Notes under the pieces: generated by a model
Seen by the model: the letters and a program-made list of their open reading frames with translations, nothing else
Database searches by the model: none
Told to the model about the DNA's origin: nothing
Shown here: positions 22,701-31,700 of the stretch, piece after piece
Layout of the letters: the number at the start of each line of letters is the position of its first letter
Position numbering within the stretch: position 1 is the first letter of the stretch
Made by a program: the position numbers and the translations under genes
Assembly (NCBI GenBank): GCA_965221755.1
Contig: OZ244921.1
Span: 3,162,001-3,226,000, forward strand
Direction: 5' to 3'
Length of the DNA stretch: 64,000 nt
Source: Azophilus sp965221755
GTDB taxonomy: Bacteria; Pseudomonadota; Gammaproteobacteria; Pseudomonadales; Azotimanducaceae

Positions 22701-25700
22701 CCTTGCGGTCGGATATGGCGTTCGCCACCACCGGGGCGGTGTTGGGGTCGTTGATGCTGAAGTCATCCAGGCTGTCGGTGCCGCTCGCGCCGCCCTCGAG
22801 GCCGGTGCCGGAGCTCGCGTTGAGCGTGCCGAGGCCGATGGCCACCGTCTCGCCGCCCGCCTCGGTCGTGCTGTCCGTCGCCGCCGTCAAGGTCAGCGTC
22901 ACCGTCGTCGCCGTCGTCCCCGTGGACGGGCCGGTGAAGGTCACCATCGCATTGCCGGAATCGAGGTTCGCGCAGGCCACCCCGGTCGGCAGCGCCGAGG
23001 GGCACGCCGTTGTGTAGTCCGTGCCCCGGGTCGCGGCGCCGGCGCCGGTGCCGAAGGTCAGGGGCACCGGCAGCGCTTCGCCGTTCACCAGGCCCCGGTT
23101 CAGGGTGATGGTGAAGGTCTTCGTCCCGCCCTCGGCGACATCCCCGGCGGCGCCCGCGAGGGCCACCGCGGTCGGGTCGTTGTCCACCACCGTGATCGCC
23201 GCGGCATCCCCGCTCAGGCCGCTGTAGCCACTGTCCGACGAAGTCACGGCGTAGGTGACCGTCAGCTCCCGGCCGATCGGGCTGTCCGTACTGTCGTCGG
23301 TGGCGCGCACCGTCACCGTCTGCGCCGTGTTCCAGTTGCTGTCGGTGAAGGTGAGATCCTCGCTGCTCGTGAACGTGGTGGCGCTGTCCGGGCCGTCCAG
23401 CGTCAGCCCGGCGGGCGCGGTCACCGCCACCGTCACATCGCTCGACGGCTCGGTGTCGAGCACCACCGTGAAGGTCGCCGTGTCCGTGGTGCTGCCCTCG
23501 GTCGCCGTGTCGTCGGTCGTCGCCGTGGTCACCCCCGGCGCGGTCACGTCGTCGTCGGTGACGGTGACGGTCAGGTCGGCCGAGTCGCGGCCCGTGTACA
23601 AGGAACTCGGGATGTCGGAGGTGGCCGTGTGCCGGATCGCGACCGTGCGGTCGGTGTCCTGGTCGATCTCGTCATCCACAGCGGTGACCGTGACGGTCTT
23701 GCCGGTGCTCCAGTCGTCGGCGGTGAAGGTCAGGCTCGCGGGGGTCACCGTGGCCACGCTCGCGTTCCGCGAGGCCACGGCCACGGTCACGGTCTCGATC
23801 GCTGTGACCGGGATCTGGAGCGCCACGTTGTAGGTGCCCGTTCGCGTGCTGCCCGCCGCTTCGGTGACGGTCAGCGTCGCCGGGTCCGGGAGCGCGATGG
23901 CCGTGTCCGTGTCGTCCCTGACGATAACAGCCGAGATGGTGGTGGCGCTGCGCGCGATGGCGACGGTGCTCGCGATCTCGTGGATGGTCAGGTTGAACAG
24001 CTCGCGCTGCTCCGGCTCCGTGTCGTCGGTGATGGCGATGGTGGTCGAGCCCTCGGTCTGGCCGGCCGTGATCGTGACCTTGTAGGTGCCGGTGGTGCCG
24101 TCGGGGGAGGTGACGGTGCCGGCGGCGTAGTCGCTCCCCTTGGTGGCGCTCTGGGCGATGCTGGTGAGATAGACATCCACGTCCGCGCTCACGGTGTTGG
24201 ACAGTGCCAGGGTCACGGTGAGGTTCGTGTTTTCCGTGGCAGTGAGGAGGGGAGCCTTGAACCCCACCGTGGCGGCGGCCGGCGTCGCGCTCGCCGTGTC
24301 CGACATCGCGCCCTTCACCGCGTTATTCACCGCACGGATCTGGAAGCTGTAGGCCGTGCCGGCCGTCAGGCTGCTCACCGTGGTGCTGGCCGTGTTCGCA
24401 TCGCTGCCGGAGATGGCCCCCCATGTCTCCCAGTCGACCGGATCCCCCGTGCCCTGCCGGATCTCGTACCCGGTGATCGTCCCGCCCGGAGCAGTCCAGC
24501 TCAGGGTGACGCTGCCACCGCCCGCCGTCGCCGTCAGGCCCGTCGGCTTGGCCGGCGCGCCCGAGGCCAAGGGCGTCGCCGACACCGTACCCGACGGCGT
24601 GCCATCCACCGCATCGGACACGGCGCGGACCTGGAACTCGTAAGTCGTCCCGTTCGTCAGGCTCGTCACCGCGTGGGAGACGGTGTCCTTGTCGCTGTTC
24701 GGGATGTCCGTCCAGCCGTTCGGCCAGTTGCCGCCCTCCTCCCGCTGGCGGAACTCGTATTCGGTGATCGTGTCGTCGGACGGGTCGGTCCAGGTCAAGG
24801 TCACCGCGGCGCTGCCCGCCGTCGCCGTCACGCTCGGCGCCGCCGGCGCGCCGAACACCGCGGTCGCGACCACATCCGCCGGCGGGCCGGTGTTCGTGCC
24901 GTCCGTCGCCGAGTCCGCATCCACCGTCACCGTCACATCCGCGTCGGCATTCGGGGTCACCACCACCGCATAGCTGCTGCCGCTGCCCGTGAACGAGCTC
25001 TTGTCGCCGTTCGCGACCGTGACATCGCCCGTGACGAAGCCCGTCACCGACTCCGAGAAGGTGAACGTCACCGTGAACGCGGCGCGGTCCGTGATCCTCT
25101 TCGGCACCCCGCTGATCTCGAGCGTCGGCGCGCTCGCGTCCGGGTCGGTGATCTTGAAGTCCGCCAGGCTGTCGGTGCCGCTGGCGCCGCCGGCGAGGCC
25201 GGTGCCGGAGCTGGCGTTGAGCGTGGCGAGGCCGATGGCCACCGTTTCCCCGCCCGTCTCGGCGGTGGAGTCGGTCGTGGCGCTCAGGGTCAGCGTGACC
25301 GATTCGGCCGTGGAGCCGGTGCTCGGCCCGGTGAAGGTCACCGTCGGGGTCGTCGCGGTGTTGAGGTTGTTGCAGGTCACGCCGTCGGGCAGGGTGTCGG
25401 GGCAGGCCACCGTGTAGTCGGTGTTGCGCGTGGCGCCGCCGCCGAAGGTCAGCGCCACCGGCAGGGCCTCGCCTTCGATCAGGCTGCGGCCCAGGGTGAT
25501 GGTGATGTCCTTCGTCCCGCCCTCGACGACGTCCCCGGCGTCGCCCGCCAGGGTCACCGTGGTGGGGTCGTCGTCGGCGATCCTCGCAACGAGACTCTGC
25601 CCGCTCCCGAACCGATTGTCCGCCGTGCTTATCGAGAGCAGCACAAAGATGCTCGCATAGCCGTCGCGTATATCGTCGGCGTTGTCCGCGGCCGTGATCG

Positions 25701-28700
25701 TGAACGTCTTCGCCGTGCTCCAGTCGCTGCCGGTGAAGGTCAGGCTGTTGGGGGTTATCGTGGCGGCGCCGGGAGGGCCGATCAAAAGCGTCGACACGGT
25801 CACATCGGCCGTCGGCCGGGCGGCCAGCGCCACGGTGAACTCGTGCGTGCGCCCGGCGCCCGCTGCCTCCGTGAGGGCGATGGGGGTGCCGGTGGGCGCC
25901 GGCGTCAGCACGAGGCCGTTCTCGCTGTCCTCGATGGTCGCGGTGTGGGTGGTGCGCGCGCCGAGCCCGACGACGGCATCGCTGGCGACCTCGACGATGG
26001 TCAGCGTGAAGGTCTCGTCGCCCTCGAAGGCGCTGTCGTCGGTGATGTCGAGGGCCAGGGTGGCGGTGATATCGTCCGCCGGGATGGTCACCTCGTAGGT
26101 GCTGGCGGCGCCGCCGGGCGAGGTGGCGGTGCCGGCCGCGTAGTCGTCGCCCTTGGTGGCGGTGCCGCCGGTGGCGGTGATGTACACGTCCACCGGGTCG
26201 GACACCGACTCGGACAGCCGCACAATCACCGGCTCCTGGCTGAGGGTGGGGTCCTCGGGGTGTTTGCTGGCGGCGGCGGAGAACTGCACGGTCGCCGCCG
26301 CCGCCGCCACCTCGATGTCGAAGCTGTCGCTGACCGTGCCGCCGTTGCCGTCGTCGGCCGTCACCTTCACCGTCAGCGTGCCGGTGTCGCCCGACGCCGG
26401 CGTCCCCGTGAAGGTGCGGGTGGCCGCCGCGAAGGTCAGCCAGGTCGGCAGCGCCGAATCGTCGCCCCGCGTCGCGGCGTAGGTGAGAGAATCGCTGTCG
26501 GTGTCGGTGAAGGTGTTCGCCGGGAACTGGTGGCGGAACGCCTGGCCCGTCGGCGCCTTGCGGTCCGGTATGGCATTCGCCACCACCGGGGCGTTGTTGG
26601 CGGCGGCGGCCGGCGTGGCGCTCGCGGCGGCCGACATCCTGCCGAACACCGTCCCCACCACCGCGCGCACCTGGAAGCTGTATTGCGTGCCAGTGGTCAG
26701 ATCCGTCACCGTGTGGCTCGTGGTGCCCGTGATGTCCGTCCACGCCCCCCAGACCAACGGATCGCCCGTCCCCTGACGGACCTGGTACTTCGTGATCGTG
26801 CCGCTCGGGGCCGTCCACGCCAGAGCGACCTGACCGCTCCCCGCCGTCGCCGTGAAGCCCGTCGGCGCCGCCGCGGCGGTCGCCGCCAGCGGTGTCGCTC
26901 TCACCGTATCCGACCAATCGCTGGTGACCTGTCCTCTTTGGAAGCGCATCCGAAACTCGTAGTCCGTGCCGTTGACCAAGGCCGTGTTGTCCGCCAATCT
27001 TCTTATAGAGAAACTTCGCGCGCTCAAAACGACTCCAGGGATGGGGGCTGATCCCGCCGGCCACGCGGTGCCAGCCACGCGGGCGGAATACTGCGCCCGG
27101 TCGATGCCGGCGTCGCCCGGGTCGGGCCAGGTCAACGTGACCCGGGCATCGCCCGCCGTTGCCGTCAGGACCGGCGCCACCGGCGGGGGCCGCTGGGGTA
27201 TTCCGGATCGAGCGGCCGTTGCCGCGCCGAACACCGTCCCCGCCACCGCGCGCACCTGGAAGCTGTATCTCCTGCCGGCGGTCAGGCCCGTCACCGGGTG
27301 GGAGGTGGTGTCCGCGTCGCTGTTCGGAATGTCCGTCCACGCCCCCCAAGCGAGCGGCGTACCCGTCCCCTGGCGGTATTGCCACTTCGTGATCGCGTTG
27401 TTGCTCGGGTCGGCCCAGGTCAGCGTGATCTGCTCTTCGCCCAACGTCCTCCTGAAGCCGTTCGGTGCGGCCGGGGCGTTCCTGGCCAGCGGCGTCGCGA
27501 CCACCGTCGCCCCCGCGCCATCCCCCGAAAGGCCGACGGCGCGGACCCCGAAGGTGTATTCCGTGCCGTTCGTCAGCCCCGTCACCGTGGCGCTCGTGGT
27601 GGTCGCGCTGCTGCTCGAAACGTCTGCCCACGTCCCCCAACTGAAGCCCGAATCGGTGGTCAGGCCCGCGCCGTGGCGCACCTGGTACTTCGTGATCGTG
27701 GCGTTGCCCGGGTCGGTCCAGTTCAGCGTGACCTGGGTCGCACCCCCCGTCGCCGTCAGGCCCGTCGGCGCCGCCGGTTTGTCAACGGGGGTGATCGCGG
27801 TGCTGCTCGTGGCCGTGCCGTCCGTGCTCCCCGCCACCGCGCGCACCTCGAAGACGTACCGCGTGCCGTTCGTCAGCCCCGTCACCGTGTAATCGACGGT
27901 GTCCTCGTCGCTGTTCGGAATGTCCGTCCACTCTCCCCAGGTGATGCTGCCCACCGGCCCCGTGCCCTGCCGGTACTGGTACTTTGTGATGGCGTCGTTC
28001 CCCGGGTCGGTCCATTTCAGGGTGATCTCGGTGTCGCCCGTGTCGATCGTGAAACCCGTCGGGGCCGCAGGGGTGGTCACCGCGGCCGGCGTCGCCGTCA
28101 CCACCGACGAGGCCGCGCCCAGCACCGTCCCGCCCGGTGCCGCCGTCGCGCGCACCTGGAACCCGTACGACGTGCCGTTCGTCAGACCCGTCACCGTGCC
28201 GCTGGTCGAAGTCGCGGTGGTGCCGCCCGTGAAGTCCGTCCAGTTCCCCCAGGTGCCGCTGCCCGGGGGTGTCCGCTGGCGGTACTGGTACTTCGTGATA
28301 TCGCTGTTCGACGGGTCGGCCCAGCCCAGCGTGACCCCGGCGTTGCCCGCCGTCGCCGTCACGTTCGTCGGAGCGGCCGGCGCCGCCACCGCCGTCGCGC
28401 TCACGATGGCCGACAACGCGCCGAGAACACGCCCGTTGCGCGCGCGCATCTGGAATTCCAGCGGCTCGTTGCCAACGGACGCCACAAAGGTGGTGATGGT
28501 GGCGCTTCTCATGTTCGCCCAGCCGAACCAGCTCCCGCCCGGGCTGCGCACCCGGTACTCCTGCTGCGTGATCCTGCCGTCCGGACGGGTCCAGCTCAGC
28601 GTCACCTGCCCGCCGCCCGGGCCCGCCACCGCCGTGAAGTCGGTCGGCGCCGCCGGCGCGGAGGGGTCGAGGATTTTGAAGTCCGCCAGGCTGTCGGTGC

Positions 28701-31700
28701 CGGACGCGCCGCCGCCGAGGCCGGTGCCGGAGTTCGCGCCCAGCGTGCCGAGGCCGATGACCACCGTCTCGCCGCCGACCTCCGCGGTGTTGTCGTCGAT
28801 GGCGCTCAGGGTCAGGGTGACGGTGGTGGCCGTGGCGCCAGTGGACGGGCCGGTGAAGGTCACCGTGGGGGTCATGGCGGTATCGAGGTCGTTGCAGGTC
28901 ACGCCGGTGGGCAGGGTGTCGGGGCAGGCCGTGGTGTAATCGGTGTTGCGGGTGGCGGCGCCGGCGAAGGTCAGCGGCACCGGCAGCGTCTCGCCGTTCA
29001 CCAAGCCGCGGTTCAGGGTGATGGTGAAAGTCTTGTCGCCGCCCTCGGCGACATCCCCGGCGGCGGCGGCCAAGGTTACCGAGGTCGCGTCGTTGTCCCC
29101 GATGGTGATTGCGACTTCCGAGGCGCTGCCCGTGTCGTGACCATCGGGCAGGGTGCCGAGTTCGATGACCACCTTCTCGGGCGGCTCGTCGGTGTTGTCG
29201 TCGGTGGCCGCGAAGGTGGTGGTGCCGGTGCTGGCGTTGTCGAGGATGCTGATGGCGGCGGCGGCGAGGGTGTAGTCGTTGGCTTGCGCGGTGGTGCCCG
29301 CCGTCTTCACCGAGATGGGGATGCTGAGCGCGGCGCCGGAGGTGTTGGCCGCGCTGCGGGTGGCGGTGAGGGTCAGGGCGGCGGCGCCTTCGGTGACCGT
29401 GCTGGCGGACACCGACAGGGAAATGCTGGGCAGTTTGGTGACGGTGACTTCCACATTGCCAGTGACCGAGTCGTAGCCGCCGCCTCTGGCGCTGTGGGTC
29501 AGCGTGGCACTGTCTTTCGTGATGTCATCGCCCAGGAGGTCCGTAAACACCTCCACCGTCTGCGCCATGTTCCAGTTATTGTCGGTGAAGGTCAGCGTAT
29601 TCGGTTGGGGCGTGACATCGATGTTGTCGCTGGCTACTGTCACCGTCACGTTGTCCCGCGGCTCGCTGTCGAGCACCACCGTGTAAGTGCCGCTGTACGC
29701 CTGCGCCACCGCCAGCGCCTCGGGGTTGAACGTCAAGCCGGCTGTGTCATCGTCGGCGACGGTGACCCAGAGGGTCTCGAACGGGATACTGGAGTCGCGC
29801 AGCCCGTGGGCGATGCCGGTCCTGTCGCTGTCGCCCTGGTCGATGTCATTGTCCACGGCGGTGACCGTGACCTCCTGCGGCATGTTCCAATTGCTGGGGG
29901 TGAAGGTCAGCCTACCGGTGCTGACCGTGACCACGCTGGAGCGCGCCTGAATCAACACATCCACGTTGGCCGCGGGCCTTTCGGCCAGCTTCACGGTGTA
30001 GGCCTGCGTGCGCCCGGCGCCCGGCGCTTCCGTGACGGTGACGGCATTGGGCGAGAGTATGATGTGATCGTTGCCCTGAATGCCCACAACGCTTTCCCGG
30101 CGAGAGCCGAACCCGATGACGGCTTTGCTGTCGATGCTGTGAATGCGCAGGGAGAAGCTCTCGCGGGGCTCGAAAATGGTGTCGTCCGTGAGCGAAATGA
30201 ACAGCGCAGCCTCCGTCGTGTTTGCGGGGAAGGTGACCTTGTAAACGTTGGTGGCGCCGTCGGGCGCGGTTTCGGCGCCGGCGGAATAGTCGTCTTTCGT
30301 GGCGGTGCCGTCTTGGCTGGTGATGTACACGTCCACCTTGGCGGGCACACTTTTGCTCAGACGCAATCGCATGACGAGTCTGGCGCCTTCCGCGCTTTCG
30401 TAATCGCTTCGCCGGAACGCGACAAAGGCATCCGCGGCCACCACGGTGATGTCGAACGAATCGCTCACCGTGTTGTCGATGCTGTCCTTGGCGGTGACCT
30501 TGACCGTCAGCGTGCCGGCATTGGCCGCTTGCGGCGTGCCGGAGAAGGTGCGGGTGGCCGGGTCGAAGGTCAGCCAGGCGGGCAGCGCGGAGCCGTCGCC
30601 CCGGGTGGCCGCGTAGCTCAGTGTGTCGCCGGGGTCGGGGTCGGTGAAGCTGTCGTCCGGGAACTGGTAGCTGAAGCTTTCCCGGATGATCGCCCTCTGG
30701 TCGGGGATGGCTTTGGCCACCGTGGGGGAGGTTGTGTCGGCGCCGAGAGGGGTGAAGGCCATGACGCTCGACGGGGGGCCGGGATTGTCGTCCCCGGCGA
30801 AGGCCCGCACGAAAAAGGTGCGCCGGACGCCGTTGCTCTCGAAAGTAGGCGCGAAGGTGGTGGTGGATGAGCCGCTGTCCGGTATGTTCGCCCAAGGGAA
30901 CTGCCTGTTGCCTTCAACAGTCAGATACTGGTATTTGGTGATGCCGCTGTCGTTGGGGTTGTCCCAACGCAGCACAACTTCCCTGTCGCCCGGGGTGGCC
31001 GTGAGGCCCATGGGGGCGAACGGCACCGGCGTCGCGGCCAGGGCGTCCGAGGGCGCTCCGCGCATTGTGCCGACCAGGGCGCGCACCTGGAAGTGGTAGG
31101 TCGTGCCGCTGGCCAGGCCCGTTACGGTGTGCGAGGTGGTGGTGGCCGAGCTGTTGGGGATGTTGCGCCAGGCTCTCCAGTTGTTACCGCTCCGGCTCCG
31201 GAACTGGTACAGGCTGATGTTGCTGTCGGACGGGTTGTCCCAGCTCAAGTCAACCTGCCGGCTGCCCGCCGTGGCCGTGAAGTTGGCGATGGCGCCCTTC
31301 ACCGAGCCGTTGATTCTGGATTCCAGCATCAAGCCTGCAATATTAACAGGCGGAAATTCTCCACTTGGGTAATGAACAAGCCATCTGTCATAGAGCCTCC
31401 AATCGGATAGTGAGCCGTTGTCCTTCTCGCCCTCATTGGCTCTAATGGTCCCGGGTCTTGTTTCTGTCAAGCCTCGGCCCAAGCCTTGGCTTGCATTCAG
31501 ATTGATGTAGTAGTTGGTGTTCGCATTGAGGCTGATGCCTCCAGCCGGGGCGGTAAAGGTGTTGAGCCCGTCCGTCCCCGAGACGGGGTTGGTGAAGGTG
31601 CCAACTACCTCCCCCGGAATATTCTTCCCCGAAGAGCGAATGGTGAGCGTCAGGCCGCTCAGTTGAGCAGCGGTCGGCGCCCCCCTGAAGCCAATCTGGA

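Noticed and set aside
7591..30870. Very long plus-strand frames (about 1,200 to 2,100 codons) opposite the giant gene
   Set aside because: They are shadows of a repetitive high-GC gene: their translations are almost only R, G, A, H and V and show no domain, while the minus strand encodes clear FN3 and Calx-beta modules throughout.
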